Origin: JBBDSJ01 sp040905025
GTDB taxonomy: Bacteria; Pseudomonadota; Gammaproteobacteria; Methylohalomonadales; Methylohalomonadaceae
DNA: 64,000 nt
Assembly (NCBI GenBank): GCA_040905025.1
Contig: JBBDSJ010000126.1
Coordinates: 14,662-78,661 of the forward strand
Direction of reading: 5' to 3'
Shown piece by piece: positions 1 to 8,932 of this stretch (its first letter is position 1; the number at the start of each line of letters is the position of its first letter). Below the pieces are notes generated by a model. The model was not told the DNA's origin and did no database searches. It saw nothing but the letters and a program-made list of their open reading frames with translations. Made by a program: the position numbers and the translations under genes.

Positions 1-201
1 TTCGGCGGCATCAGTTTTACGCCCATGCGGATTGAAAGCCGTAATCAACGCACAACTGGCGATGTCTTCGGCACGCAGCAGCTGCAGCAGCTGCAGCAGT
101 TCAGTGGATTCGCCACAAGCAGGCAGGCGGATTTCGCTTCCATTGACCCGCACTGTATAGACTGCATGGGTGTAGGATCGCGCCAGTTCTGCTGTCAGCA
201 C
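1..201 (-). CDS. DUF3293 domain protein, 3' end beyond window
   Basis: The reverse strand is open from a GTG at 201 to the window edge (67 codons). The translation contains a YTHAVYTVRV segment near the N-terminus and ALITAFNPHGR about 45 residues later, which resemble the conserved start of the DUF3293 family of small uncharacterised bacterial proteins. An in-frame TAG lies just upstream of the GTG, so the start must be this GTG or a nearby alternative codon. A CTG/CAG-rich stretch encodes a run of Leu and Gln in the middle. It is divergent from the next gene, leaving about 77 bp for both promoters. Function is unknown and the C-terminal half is not visible. Confidence 0.6.
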   Translation of the reverse strand, partial: MLTAELARSYTHAVYTVRVNGSEIRLPACGESTELLQLLQLLRAEDIASCALITAFNPHGRKTDAAE

Positions 202-278
202 GACCGGCTACCGTGCACAAGCTCATACCTGTAAACCATTTGGGGCAACAAAGCCATGCGGCGTACAATCATCGTGTC

Positions 279-599
279 ATGAGAAATCATCATCACAATC
301 GGCCTGGTCGCAATCGGCCCGGCAGCGTATTGCTACTGGTCATGTTGATCGCCAGCACGGGCGGCTGCGGCGGCAATGTGAATGTGCAGGCCAGTGGCGG
401 TGGCGCCGGCGGATTTGCATCACTGGGCGCGATCATACTCGGTACCAGTGCGTTGCGGTATCTGCGCGGCAATCACGATCCGGTTCGCAAGACACCGGAA
501 GAACAAGACGATCCGGCGCTGGTGACACCCCCGGAAATATCAGCGGAGCCAACAACAGACGACACGCCGCAGTTACAGCCCATCAAGCGGCCAGACTGA
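279..599 (+). CDS. Small hypothetical exported protein, possible lipoprotein
   Basis: This is a 106-residue protein not recognised as any family. The start ATG at 279 is preferred over an upstream in-frame codon because it places a short positive His/Arg/Asn-rich segment before a hydrophobic stretch (SVLLLVMLIAS, about residues 16-26). The following TGGC could be a weak lipobox, since Leu at -3 is missing. A Gly/Ala-rich hydrophobic region (about residues 40-60) could be a second membrane segment, and the C-terminus is acidic and Pro-rich. It is transcribed away from the DUF3293 gene and ends just before a perfect 12-bp inverted repeat. It is probably a real envelope protein because of the signal-like N-terminus, but codon support is modest. 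Confidence 0.5.
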   Translation: MRNHHHNRPGRNRPGSVLLLVMLIASTGGCGGNVNVQASGGGAGGFASLGAIILGTSALRYLRGNHDPVRKTPEEQDDPALVTPPEISAEPTTDDTPQLQPIKRPD

Positions 600-620
600 T
601 GCTTTCCGGCCGCCGCAAAC

Positions 621-650
621 AACAAACGCAGGCACTGGCCTGCGTTTGTT
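621..650. terminator. Hairpin terminator after the small exported protein gene
   Basis: A perfect 12-bp stem (AACAAACGCAGG paired with CCTGCGTTTGTT) with a 6-nt loop begins 21 bp after the stop codon. The stem itself ends in GTTTGTT followed by TTC, a weak T-tract, and could work in both directions. Confidence 0.6.
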
Positions 651-662
651 TTCACTCACCTT

Positions 663-688
663 AAGTATTGCCCGTAAGTATTGCCCGT
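663..688. repeat. 13-bp tandem duplication
   Basis: The 13-mer AAGTATTGCCCGT occurs twice head to tail in the noncoding stretch between two convergent genes. No function is apparent. Confidence 0.7.
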
Positions 689-714
689 GCTTTTAAAAAG
701 TCCCTCGGGGTTGT

Positions 715-850
715 TTCACTGGGCCCCGGCTTTCGCCGGGGCGACGAAACAGGTTTATCATACCGGTGAAGACGGTAGCCAATATAAATAAAGCACGCTT
801 TCAGCGCTCATGTTCGACTGGCCTGCGGCCTTCGCCGCAATGACGGCAGC
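715..850. repeat. Two REP-like extragenic hairpins
   Basis: Two hairpins share the layout CTGG...stem...TTC loop...stem...GACG. The first is GCCCCGGC-TTTC-GCCGGGGC (723-742) and the second is TGCGGC-CTTC-GCCGCA (824-839), followed by ATGACG. They resemble the very common proteobacterial extragenic hairpins with a TTCG-type loop and a trailing GACG. They lie downstream of both convergent genes and may help end transcription, but lack T-tracts. Confidence 0.55.
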
Positions 851-857
851 CTTGACT

Positions 858-2993
858 TTACATACGCTGAACCTGAACCAGGTTATCCGAAAAACTCGGC
901 GCGTGGCCCATGTTCACAAACTCGGCCGAGCTGATGATATTGACCGTGCCGCGATTCAACTGACGCCAGTAACCGAGCGTTGCCACGATAACACCGGGAT
1001 TCACATCATCAGTCACCCGTGCGACACCCTCAAAACCGCCACGGCCATTGAACACCCGCACGGTATCGCCCTCCTTGACTCCACGGCTTTCGGCATCGAC
1101 AGCATTGATCAGGACAAACTGTTCACCCTGGCCCTTGATCTTGTTATCCATATTCGCGTAACACGAATTCAAAAAGCCATGACTCTTCGGCGACACGATA
1201 TTGAGCGGATATTTCTTCGCGAGTTCCGGATTGGTCGCAGGACTTTCGCGTGACGGCACGTAGTCGGGCAACGGGTCCAGCGCCTCACCCGGCTGGAAGG
1301 CGTCATACATTTGCCGGAATGGCCCGGCGACAAAGTTGCCATTGGCCGCAGCCGATGATTTCAATTCACACTTGCCCGACGGGGTCGGGAAATTTCCTTC
1401 TTTATGCGGTGCGCGCTTGTCGGGCGTGCCCAGATTCAGATGCGCGTAACCGTGGGTACGCAGGTAATCCAGATCAATCCCTTCGCAGGCCGGTGCATCC
1501 CAGTCAACGTAATGCTCAAGACATTCGCTGTCCGACCACTTGAACTGTTCGTCTTCGAAACCCATGTGCGCGGCCAGCCGCTGGAAGATCTCGTTGTTCG
1601 GGATCGCCTCTCCGGGTGACTCAACACTCCTGGCATTGTAAGTGAGATAGTTATGACCCCACGACAGGATGATGTCTTCAAGCTCGGCGCCCATTGATGC
1701 CGGTAACAAAATATCGGCATACGAAGCGGTATCGGAAATGAAATGCTCCGCCGAAACCATAAACAAATCTTCACGCAATAATCCTTCCACAATCTTGTCG
1801 CACTCGGGCGCCTGCGTGACCGGGTTCGAGTTCCAGCACATCATCGACTTGATCGGCGGATCGAGTTCCATTTCTCCGGTCAGTGCACGCCCGATCTGCA
1901 GATTGTTAACCACGCGTGTGCCTTCCGGGATGAAATCCGGCCGACAGATGACGTCGAATTTGTACGGGTGCTCCCACACCGGCATCTGGTAAATACCGCC
2001 ACCGACATGACGCCAGGCACCGGTTAATGCAGGCAAACAACAAACCGCACGAATCGTCTGGCCGCCACCATAATGGCGTTCCAGCGCGACACCAATACGC
2101 ATTGCCGCCGGTTGCGTGGTCGCGTATTCACGTGCAAGTACACGGATCTCTTCGGCCGGTATGCCGGTGATTTCCTCGGCCCATTCCGGTGTGCGCGATT
2201 TGGCGCGTTCGGCCAGTTCGGCAAACCCTTCCGTGTAATTGTCGACATAATCCTGATCGACCAGACCTTCTTCAATAATGGTATGGATCAGCGCCATCGC
2301 CAGTGCGCCATCGGTGCCGGGTTTCGGTGCGATATGCCAATCAGCCTGCGCGGCTGTTTTTGAACGATAGGCGTCGATAACCACGACTTTCGCGCCTTGC
2401 TTTTTCGCATCCTGGACGAAATACCAGTGATGCAAATTGGTACTGACCGAATTACAGGCCCAGATGACAATATATTTGGAATAGGCAAAGCTTTCCGGAT
2501 CCATGCCACCGCTGGGACCGTGGGTCAGCAACCAGGCGGTCGCCGAGCCTTCACCACAGAACGTGCGTTCACACACTGTTGCGCCGAGGCGGTTAAAAAA
2601 TGCATCGCCACCGTTCAGGCCATGCACCAGCCCTTGATGGCCGAGATAGCTGTAGGGAATAATCGCCTGCGCACCGTATTCATTAATAATGTCTTTCCAG
2701 CGCGTGGTAATTTCATCCAGCGCTTCATCCCAGCTGATACGTTCGAACTGCTTGCTGCCTTTCGGCCCGGTGCGGCGCATCGGATACAGCAGCCGGTCCG
2801 GATGGTAATGGCGTTGTTCGTAATCCTTGAGCTTGACGCAGAGACCACCGCGCGTCATCGGATGATCGGGATTACCGCGAACACCGACGACCTTGCCATC
2901 TTCAATATCAAACAGCATCGCGCAGGTATCGGGACAATCATGCGGGCAGCCGCCAAAGGCGGTGGTACGATTTTCTTTTATTTGGGCAGACAT
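858..2993 (-). CDS. Molybdopterin-dependent oxidoreductase, DMSO reductase superfamily
   Basis: A 711-residue protein, normal for catalytic subunits of this superfamily. The N-terminus has a [4Fe-4S] motif with Cys16, Cys20, Cys24 and Cys52 (CPHDCPDTC ... GGLCVK), followed by the molybdopterin-binding core; segments such as IWACNSVSTN and CWNSNPVTQ match the pterin-binding regions, and the C-terminus holds the usual beta-barrel domain. The CPHDCPDTC subgroup is widespread but mostly without assigned substrate; it is not clearly formate dehydrogenase, nitrate reductase or DMSO reductase. No Tat signal is visible, so a cytoplasmic location is likely. A clear AAGGAG ribosome site precedes the ATG. 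No partner Fe-S or membrane subunit adjoins it; the divergent cytochrome c gene is the only redox neighbour. Confidence 0.85.
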   Translation of the reverse strand: MSAQIKENRTTAFGGCPHDCPDTCAMLFDIEDGKVVGVRGNPDHPMTRGGLCVKLKDYEQRHYHPDRLLYPMRRTGPKGSKQFERISWDEALDEITTRWKDIINEYGAQAIIPYSYLGHQGLVHGLNGGDAFFNRLGATVCERTFCGEGSATAWLLTHGPSGGMDPESFAYSKYIVIWACNSVSTNLHHWYFVQDAKKQGAKVVVIDAYRSKTAAQADWHIAPKPGTDGALAMALIHTIIEEGLVDQDYVDNYTEGFAELAERAKSRTPEWAEEITGIPAEEIRVLAREYATTQPAAMRIGVALERHYGGGQTIRAVCCLPALTGAWRHVGGGIYQMPVWEHPYKFDVICRPDFIPEGTRVVNNLQIGRALTGEMELDPPIKSMMCWNSNPVTQAPECDKIVEGLLREDLFMVSAEHFISDTASYADILLPASMGAELEDIILSWGHNYLTYNARSVESPGEAIPNNEIFQRLAAHMGFEDEQFKWSDSECLEHYVDWDAPACEGIDLDYLRTHGYAHLNLGTPDKRAPHKEGNFPTPSGKCELKSSAAANGNFVAGPFRQMYDAFQPGEALDPLPDYVPSRESPATNPELAKKYPLNIVSPKSHGFLNSCYANMDNKIKGQGEQFVLINAVDAESRGVKEGDTVRVFNGRGGFEGVARVTDDVNPGVIVATLGYWRQLNRGTVNIISSAEFVNMGHAPSFSDNLVQVQRM

Positions 2994-3337
2994 GGTACTT
3001 CTCCTTCAGAGAGCTGCATCAACTATGGCAAATTTTCGTGTCAATTAACAGCATCCAGACTGGTTTGTTGAAATACCCATGCGAATCCGGGCAGCCAGAC
3101 CGCTGCCTCGTTGAACCCTGCAAACGTTAATAACCAGCTGCGACAGGTCGGCCACCGGCCGGGAAAAAGCCTGTTCAGGCAATCTGTCCGGCTGATTCCG
3201 CTGCGACAATCTGCCTGAAAATCATATTGCAGTGCGGCATAAGCGGACATACGTGTTTGCCGCCTGCCCGACAACAGGTATACTTTTGCAGATAATAATT
3301 AGATTAGCAGGCTGCAATAACACTGAGGAAGTGAGTT
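2994..3337. other. Divergent intergenic region
   Basis: Noncoding stretch between the molybdoenzyme and cytochrome genes. It contains ribosome sites at both ends and one sigma-70-like promoter for the cytochrome. A reverse-strand reading frame across it has no start or composition that supports a gene. Confidence 0.6.
3257..3284 (+). promoter_or_regulatory. Sigma-70-type promoter for the cytochrome c5-like gene
   Basis: TTGCCG, 16-bp spacer, TATACT, ending about 53 bp before the ATG. Spacing is slightly short but both boxes are close to consensus. A GAGGAA ribosome site lies before the start codon. Confidence 0.45.
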
Positions 3338-3862
3338 ATGAGTGACACCGAAGATAGAGTATTTTTCAAGAATTTTTCCATTGTTGTGATCGTTTTGGCC
3401 GTGATGATGGTGGTTTTTATTCTGATGGCGCGGGTTGTTGGCGGTGCTGTCGAGTATGGCGATGACGAAATTCGCGCTGCCATAATTTCTGAACGTACGG
3501 CACCGGCAGGTGCGGTCCGTATCGAAGGCGACCCGGAACCGGCTGCTGAAACCGAGGAAATGCCTGAAGAAACCATGGTAGCAGCAGCCGACGATGTCGA
3601 AGGTGCCGATGCCGGCCGCTCTGTTTATGAAGGCCTGTGCATTTCCTGCCATAACGGCGCTATTCCGGGAATACCCAAAATTGGTGACGCCGAAGCCTGG
3701 GCGCCACGGATCGAGCAGGGCATGGACACACTCTACAAGCACGCGATAGAGGGATACATCGGCACAAGTGGTATGCCGATGCCGGCCAAAGGCGGCGACC
3801 CGAACCTGAGCGATGACCAGGTCAAAGCGGCAGTTGACTACATGGTTGCCGAAAGCCAGTAA
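3338..3862 (+). CDS. Membrane-anchored cytochrome c5-type protein
   Basis: A 174-residue c-type cytochrome. One N-terminal membrane helix (about residues 12-35) anchors it, followed by an acidic, Ala/Glu-rich linker and a haem domain with CISCH (Cys101-His105) and a likely axial Met in GTSGMPMPA (about residue 146). The order haem motif, about 40 residues, GMPMPAKGG, then a C-terminal helix with DDQVKAAVDYM matches the cytochrome c5 family, which carries electrons in the periplasm, often towards a terminal oxidase. A good GAGGAA ribosome site sits ahead of the ATG, and a strong terminator follows, so it is likely a single-gene transcript. The divergent molybdoenzyme is a possible but unproven partner. 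Confidence 0.88.
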   Translation: MSDTEDRVFFKNFSIVVIVLAVMMVVFILMARVVGGAVEYGDDEIRAAIISERTAPAGAVRIEGDPEPAAETEEMPEETMVAAADDVEGADAGRSVYEGLCISCHNGAIPGIPKIGDAEAWAPRIEQGMDTLYKHAIEGYIGTSGMPMPAKGGDPNLSDDQVKAAVDYMVAESQ

Positions 3863-3881
3863 GCCTGATCAGCAATTCATT

Positions 3882-3909
3882 AAAAAGCGGTCAGTGACCG
3901 CTTTTTTTG
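3882..3909 (+). terminator. Rho-independent terminator of the cytochrome gene
   Basis: AAAAAGCGGT, 5-nt loop CAGTG, ACCGCTTTTTTT: a GC-rich stem followed by a T-run, 20 bp after the stop. Confidence 0.9.
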
Positions 3910-3923
3910 TATCAGAAAATTAT

Positions 3924-4064
3924 GGAAGCTCTGAATAATTCATCCATGAATACTGCATCCTTAGCTTCGTAATCAGCACATCCGTGTGCTACTTCTCAGT
4001 GCACGAGCAGTGCTACATGGATATAGCGGTTACGTAGCAAAGGACGTAATAAATCAGAGGTTCC
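3924..4064 (+). repeat. Modular palindromic element, copy 1
   Basis: A 141-bp element starting GGAAGCTCTG and ending CAGAGGTTCC, the termini shared by the whole family. Inside it carries the GCTACATGGATATAGC-type stem with a CA-TGGA-T tip and an AAAGGACGTAATAAATC block also seen in copy 2. It lies between the cytochrome terminator and the 3' end of the helicase gene. Confidence 0.8.
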
Positions 4065-4078
4065 TTAATGCGGCGCAG

Positions 4079-7000
4079 CTAGACACTTTGCAGATTCGCG
4101 TACGCCGCCACCAGCCATTTGCTGCCGGCATTTTCGAAATTCACCTGCAGACGCGTTTGTGCGCCGTGGCCTTCCAGATTCAACACCACGCCTTCACCAA
4201 ATTTCGCATGACTCACACGCTGACCCAGACGGAACCCCGTTTCTTCTCTTATTGCGGCAGTACTGCGATTGCTTGCCTGACCACTACTGACATTCGCCCG
4301 GCCGGCATGGGGCAACTGACCGCCGAGGCGCACTGCTTCAATGAGTTCTTCCGGAATCTCGCGCAAAAAGCGTGACGCCGGCGAATAAAAATCCGAGCCA
4401 TGCATGCGCCGGTGTTCGGCATGCGCCAGTGTCAGACGTTCCTGTGCCCGGGTGATGCCGACATAACACAGCCGTCGTTCTTCCTCGAGCTGCACCGAAT
4501 CGGCCAGTGATCGTTGATGCGGGAACAGCCCTTCTTCCATGCCGATCATGAATACAATCGGAAACTCCAGCCCTTTCGCCGCATGCAACGTCATCAGTTG
4601 CACATAATCGCTGCCGGTCGCAGCCTGTTCTTCACCGGACTCAAGTGATGCGTTGGCAAGGAACTGTTGTAACGGTGTCATTTCTTCAGCCATGTCGTCC
4701 GGCTGCTTGTATTCGCGCATGGCGCGTACCAGCTCTTCCAGGTTTTCGATCCGGTCCTGACCGCGATCGCCTTTTTCCTTTTTGAAATGCGCAATCAAAC
4801 CACTGCGGTTGATCGCCGCTTCCATAATCTCGCCGAGCGCGTCATGCTGATTCAGGTTTTTTATATCTTCGCTTAAATCATAAATAAGTTGCAGAAAACC
4901 ATGCAGTGCCGACAATGCCCGTGCCGCCAGCATTTTTTCACGCAGTACCTGTTCGGCCGCCTGCCATAAACTTAATGATTCCTTGCGTGCCAGATCCCGC
5001 AACTCCTGCAGGGTGCGCTGACCGATCCCGCGCGTCGGTATATTTACAATCCGTTCAAATGACGCATCATCATTGAAGTTACCGGCCAGCCGTAAATAGG
5101 CGAGCGCATCCTTGACTTCGGCACGTTCATAAAAACGCATGCCGCCAAAAATGCGATACGGGATCGCCTGCCGCACCAGCATTTCCTCGAGCATGCGCGA
5201 CTGCGCGCTGACGCGATATAAAATGGCCAAGTCACGATACGGCCGGCCACGCGCATGCCAGACTTCAATCTCGTCAACCACATGCCGGGCTTCGTCCTGC
5301 TCGTTATATGCAGTATAGATTTTGATCTTTTCGCCGGTCTCACCTTCCGTCCACAGTTGCTTGCCCAGCCGGCCACTGTTATTGGCGATCAACGCATTCG
5401 CGGCCTTGAGAATTGTGCTGGTAGAACGATAGTTCTGTTCCAGCCGCAGTAACTGTGTATCGGTAAAGTCGCGTTCAAAACGCTGCATGTTTTCGACTAA
5501 AGCTCCTCTCCAACTGTAGATCGAATTATGTGTAACCACACCGTTGGCAATGAAATTATGTGTATTCTGAACATTCAAATCATAGACATCTGCTTCCGTG
5601 TCCTGATTCTGAACATGCTCAACAACATCGAAATTACCATCAGCAGTGGCCATTACCATGCCCGGGCGGATTGCGGCAGCAGTGATAAATGGCAATGATC
5701 GGTTCAGGATATGGCCTTGCATGATATAGCGCGAATCATCAAGGCGTTCGCGAATCCGCCGCGCAATTTGCATCAGCTCGCCAAAATCACGGCGCACTGT
5801 TTCAAAGCGCCAACTATTACTGCCAGTTTTCACTTTACGCACACTTAGCCCCAATGCTTCAAGTTCTGATCGATCCCTGGCATTAATGCCCGCGACGGAA
5901 ATTCTATGCATTGGATTCAGACCACGCCGATCACCACACAGGGTAATGACAATATTCCGGCGGTTTGAATTTCTGGATTGTGGCAGATGGTGCGGGCGTT
6001 CCGGGTCGAGACCCACGGATTCCAGCAAGCGCATGGCCGCTTCTGTAGTATCCAACGATGCATATACACGCTTTATATAAGCGCCATCATGTACCAGACC
6101 ATTCACGGCCTTGCCCTTGCGCGGCACAAATGGCAGCATCGGCAATCCATAACGCAATGATGTCAGTGTCTCATCCAGTCTGGCTTCATTTTCAGTTGAG
6201 TGTGTACGAATAATCCACAATGCATCGGCGCTTTCCTGTAACGCCCGCTGCTTGAAACCGACTACTGCCTTTGCCTGACCACGGGTATAGACTTGTGAAG
6301 TTCCCAGGCGATAGCCCATACCTTCCTTGTGCATCAAATACAGAAAATAGGTTTGCGGCGCTTCACCCAGTACGTAACCGGCAAAATGCGTATGTTCTGG
6401 CGTACTTTTCAGCACGGCACCAGAACGTAAATGCAGATGAACCATGCGTCCCTTGCGACGACGTTTGAATGTTTCCATTACCCGGGCAGATCGGAAATCG
6501 CCACTGCCGTAACTGGAGAAAATCTGCTCATCCGTCTGAATCATCTCAATCGGCTTGCTGGAACCATTGGCCATTTGAATCTGTGTGCCTGCCGCCAGAC
6601 ATTGATCATCATCGCCGACAGCAAACAACGAGCCGGTATTACCGACCAGCAAACGCAGCCAGGCGTATTGCAATGCATTGGTATCCTGGAATTCATCAAC
6701 GAGCACATGCCGGAAACGCTGGCGGTAGTGATTCAGGATCGAATCGTTATCACGCAGCAGTTCATGTGCGCGCAACAACAGTTCGGCAAAGTCCACCAAC
6801 CCGCCACGATTGCAGGTTTCCTGATAAGCCTGGTAGATACGCACCATTTGCGTAATGGTTGGATCGGCATGAGCATCAATATGCTGTGGCCTTACACCTT
6901 CTTCCTTGCGGGCATTGATATACCACTGGGACTCGCGTGACGGCCATTGCGCCTCATCCAGATTCAAGCCGCGTAATGTTCTTTTAATCACGCGCAGCTG

Positions 7001-7354
7001 ATCATCGCTGTCAATTATCTGAAAATCCTGCGGCAGACCGGCTTCCTGCCAGTGCGCGCGCAGCAGCCGGTGCGCGGTGCCATGAAACGTACCGACCCAC
7101 ATGCCACTAGCTGGCATGCCCAGCAGTTGTTCAGTACGGGCACGCATTTGCGCGGCGGCCTTGTTGGTAAATGTGACGGCGAGAATGCCATGCGGACTGG
7201 TTTCACCGGTGCGAACATACCAGGCGATGCGATGTACCAGCACCCGGGTTTTGCCACTGCCGGCACCGGCCAGTACCAGCAGATTGCCGGTCGGCGCGGC
7301 TACAGCTTCGCGCTGGGCAGTATTGAGGGGATCAAGTAAATCGGAAACATCCAT
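4079..7354 (-). CDS. uvrD: UvrD/PcrA-type superfamily 1 helicase containing an intein
   Basis: ATP-dependent 3'-5' DNA helicase of the UvrD/Rep/PcrA family, acting in repair or replication restart. Start chosen at the ATG at 7354, because MDVSDLLDPLNTAQREAV is the family N-terminus; an upstream TTG would add eight residues. Visible motifs: Walker A AGAGSGKT (about 29-36), Walker B VDEFQD (about 219-224), GDDDQ/SIYSWRGA motif III, QNYRST, TLHAAKGLEFP and VGITRAQERL. The protein is 1091 residues, against about 720 for the family, because a 359-residue intein splits motif III between GDDDQ and SIYSW. Without it the helicase is 732 residues and looks complete. The gene is divergent from pmbA, and a palindromic repeat lies right after its 3' end. 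UvrD versus PcrA/Rep cannot be settled by eye. Confidence 0.92.
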   Translation of the reverse strand: MDVSDLLDPLNTAQREAVAAPTGNLLVLAGAGSGKTRVLVHRIAWYVRTGETSPHGILAVTFTNKAAAQMRARTEQLLGMPASGMWVGTFHGTAHRLLRAHWQEAGLPQDFQIIDSDDQLRVIKRTLRGLNLDEAQWPSRESQWYINARKEEGVRPQHIDAHADPTITQMVRIYQAYQETCNRGGLVDFAELLLRAHELLRDNDSILNHYRQRFRHVLVDEFQDTNALQYAWLRLLVGNTGSLFAVGDDDQCLAAGTQIQMANGSSKPIEMIQTDEQIFSSYGSGDFRSARVMETFKRRRKGRMVHLHLRSGAVLKSTPEHTHFAGYVLGEAPQTYFLYLMHKEGMGYRLGTSQVYTRGQAKAVVGFKQRALQESADALWIIRTHSTENEARLDETLTSLRYGLPMLPFVPRKGKAVNGLVHDGAYIKRVYASLDTTEAAMRLLESVGLDPERPHHLPQSRNSNRRNIVITLCGDRRGLNPMHRISVAGINARDRSELEALGLSVRKVKTGSNSWRFETVRRDFGELMQIARRIRERLDDSRYIMQGHILNRSLPFITAAAIRPGMVMATADGNFDVVEHVQNQDTEADVYDLNVQNTHNFIANGVVTHNSIYSWRGALVENMQRFERDFTDTQLLRLEQNYRSTSTILKAANALIANNSGRLGKQLWTEGETGEKIKIYTAYNEQDEARHVVDEIEVWHARGRPYRDLAILYRVSAQSRMLEEMLVRQAIPYRIFGGMRFYERAEVKDALAYLRLAGNFNDDASFERIVNIPTRGIGQRTLQELRDLARKESLSLWQAAEQVLREKMLAARALSALHGFLQLIYDLSEDIKNLNQHDALGEIMEAAINRSGLIAHFKKEKGDRGQDRIENLEELVRAMREYKQPDDMAEEMTPLQQFLANASLESGEEQAATGSDYVQLMTLHAAKGLEFPIVFMIGMEEGLFPHQRSLADSVQLEEERRLCYVGITRAQERLTLAHAEHRRMHGSDFYSPASRFLREIPEELIEAVRLGGQLPHAGRANVSSGQASNRSTAAIREETGFRLGQRVSHAKFGEGVVLNLEGHGAQTRLQVNFENAGSKWLVAAYANLQSV
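5525..6601 (-). other. Intein within helicase motif III
   Basis: In-frame insertion of 359 residues beginning CLAAGTQI (nucleophile Cys1) and ending VVTHN, followed by Ser as the first C-extein residue. N-terminal splicing block B is STPEHTHF; the C-terminal blocks are VYDLNVQNTHNFIANG and VVTHN. These are the Hint-domain features of a self-splicing intein. The central about 200 residues have no recognisable LAGLIDADG pair; segments such as ADALWIIRTHSTENEAR, YGLPMLPF and GLDPERPHHLPQ recall the middle part of other helicase inteins, so a homing domain may be degenerate or of another type. Excision would restore GDDDQSIYSWRGA exactly. Confidence 0.93.
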
Positions 7355-7492
7355 GGGCGTGGATTGTAACAAAAGCAAACAGACAATAGATGGTGGATAA
7401 TGGCAGGCTGTACTTCGCTGTGTTCAGCACGAACTGTTATGCTCGTGCCGCATCGCTCGACAATCTTTTCGCCATTAACTTGTCTACCAAAC

Positions 7493-8860
7493 ATGACTGA
7501 CAGCACAACTCTCAAACCCCTGCGTGACCAACCCGGGCATTTGCTCGACCTGCTCGATCTGGTGCTGAATGAAGCCAAACGCCTCGGCGCGGATGCCGCC
7601 GAGGCCGATATCGGCGTCGGCGACGGTCTCAGCGCAACAGTGCGCATGGGCGAGGTTGAAACCCTGGAGCATCAACGCGACAAGGGCCTTGGCGTGGTGG
7701 TCTACCAGGGTCAACGCAAGGGCAGCGCCAGCAGCAGCGATCTGTCACCTGCTGCATTGACCGAAACCGTCCAGGCCGCACTGGCTATTGCTGCCCACAC
7801 TAAACCCGATCCCTGTGCCGGGCTGGCGGATCCGGCGCTGCTGGCCAGCACAATTCCGGATCTGGATCTGTACCACCCGTGGCCCATTTCGCCGCAGGAC
7901 GCAATAGCCAGGGCACTGGCCTGCGAACAGATTGCCCGTGATACTGATGCCCGCATAGTGAATGCCGATGGCACCACACTGGCGACTGCCAGCGGTGCTC
8001 ATGTTTATGGCAACAGCCATGGATTTCACGGTTACTGGCAGTATTCGCGCCACAGCCTTGACTGCACAGTGATCGCCAAAGACGCCAGCGGCATGCAACG
8101 CGATGGCTGGCAAAGTCAGGCGCGGGTGGCCGATGAACTCGACAGTCTCGAGAATATCGGCAAAACCGCCGCCCGCCGCACGGTCGATCGACTCGGCGCC
8201 CGGCGGCTGAATACCCGCAGTGCACCGGTCATTTTCGAGGCGCCGGTGGCCGGCAGCCTGTTCGGGCATCTGGTCAATGCCCTGTCCGGCGGCAACCTGT
8301 ACCGCCGCTCGTCGTTTTTGCTCGACCAGGTCGGCGAACAGATTTTCCCGGACTGGCTGCGGGTACATGAACAACCGCATCTGCGCCGTGGTCTGCGCAG
8401 CGCACCGTTTGATGACGAAGGTGTCGCAACACGGGCGCGTGATCTGGTCACTGCCGGTGTGTTGCAGGGCTACGTCCTTGGCAGCTACTCGGCGCGCAAA
8501 CTCGGACTGCAAACCACCGGCAATGCGGGCGGCGTGCATAATCTGTGTATCGAGCCGGGCTCTGCCAATGCGGAGCAATACAACCTGCCGGGCCTGCTGA
8601 AACTGATGGATACCGGCCTGCTGGTGACTGACCTGATGGGCTTTGGCGTCAACATCATGACGGGCGATTATTCGCGTGGTGTTTCCGGCTACTGGGTCGA
8701 AAACGGTGAAATTGCCTATCCGGTCGAAGAAATCACCATTGCCGGTAATCTGGCCGACCTGTTCAAGGGTATTGTCGCCACCGGCCAGGACATTGATCCA
8801 CGCCGGAGCACGCGCACCGGTTCGGTGCTCATAGACAAGCTGATGGTTGCCGGTGAATAA
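7493..8860 (+). CDS. pmbA: PmbA/TldE, subunit of the TldD/TldE metalloprotease
   Basis: A 455-residue member of the TldD/PmbA family, matching the usual length of about 450. In Escherichia coli TldD and TldE (PmbA) form a heteromeric protease that matures microcin B17 and degrades CcdA. PmbA lacks the zinc HExxxH motif of TldD, and none is seen here. Conserved regions include the N-terminal ADAAEADIG, the GNAGGVHNL segment and C-terminal GFGVNIMTGDYSRGVSGYW. The start at 7493 (MTDSTTLKPL) fits the family; the frame stays open upstream from 7400 without a supported start. tldD is not in the window. It is divergent from the helicase gene and 72 bp ahead of the MoxR gene. Confidence 0.9.
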   Translation: MTDSTTLKPLRDQPGHLLDLLDLVLNEAKRLGADAAEADIGVGDGLSATVRMGEVETLEHQRDKGLGVVVYQGQRKGSASSSDLSPAALTETVQAALAIAAHTKPDPCAGLADPALLASTIPDLDLYHPWPISPQDAIARALACEQIARDTDARIVNADGTTLATASGAHVYGNSHGFHGYWQYSRHSLDCTVIAKDASGMQRDGWQSQARVADELDSLENIGKTAARRTVDRLGARRLNTRSAPVIFEAPVAGSLFGHLVNALSGGNLYRRSSFLLDQVGEQIFPDWLRVHEQPHLRRGLRSAPFDDEGVATRARDLVTAGVLQGYVLGSYSARKLGLQTTGNAGGVHNLCIEPGSANAEQYNLPGLLKLMDTGLLVTDLMGFGVNIMTGDYSRGVSGYWVENGEIAYPVEEITIAGNLADLFKGIVATGQDIDPRRSTRTGSVLIDKLMVAGE

Positions 8861-8932
8861 CGCTAAATCATTGCGATAGCCTGACTTACATGGCAATCTC
8901 GAAACACAACTAATAGAAACCCCCAGAGACGT

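Noticed and set aside
25..234. Plus-strand reading frame with a Gln/Leu-rich stretch
   Set aside because: Antisense to the DUF3293 fragment, whose reverse-strand translation shows family motifs.
663..688. Tandem 13-mers as the start of a CRISPR array
   Set aside because: Only two units without spacers.
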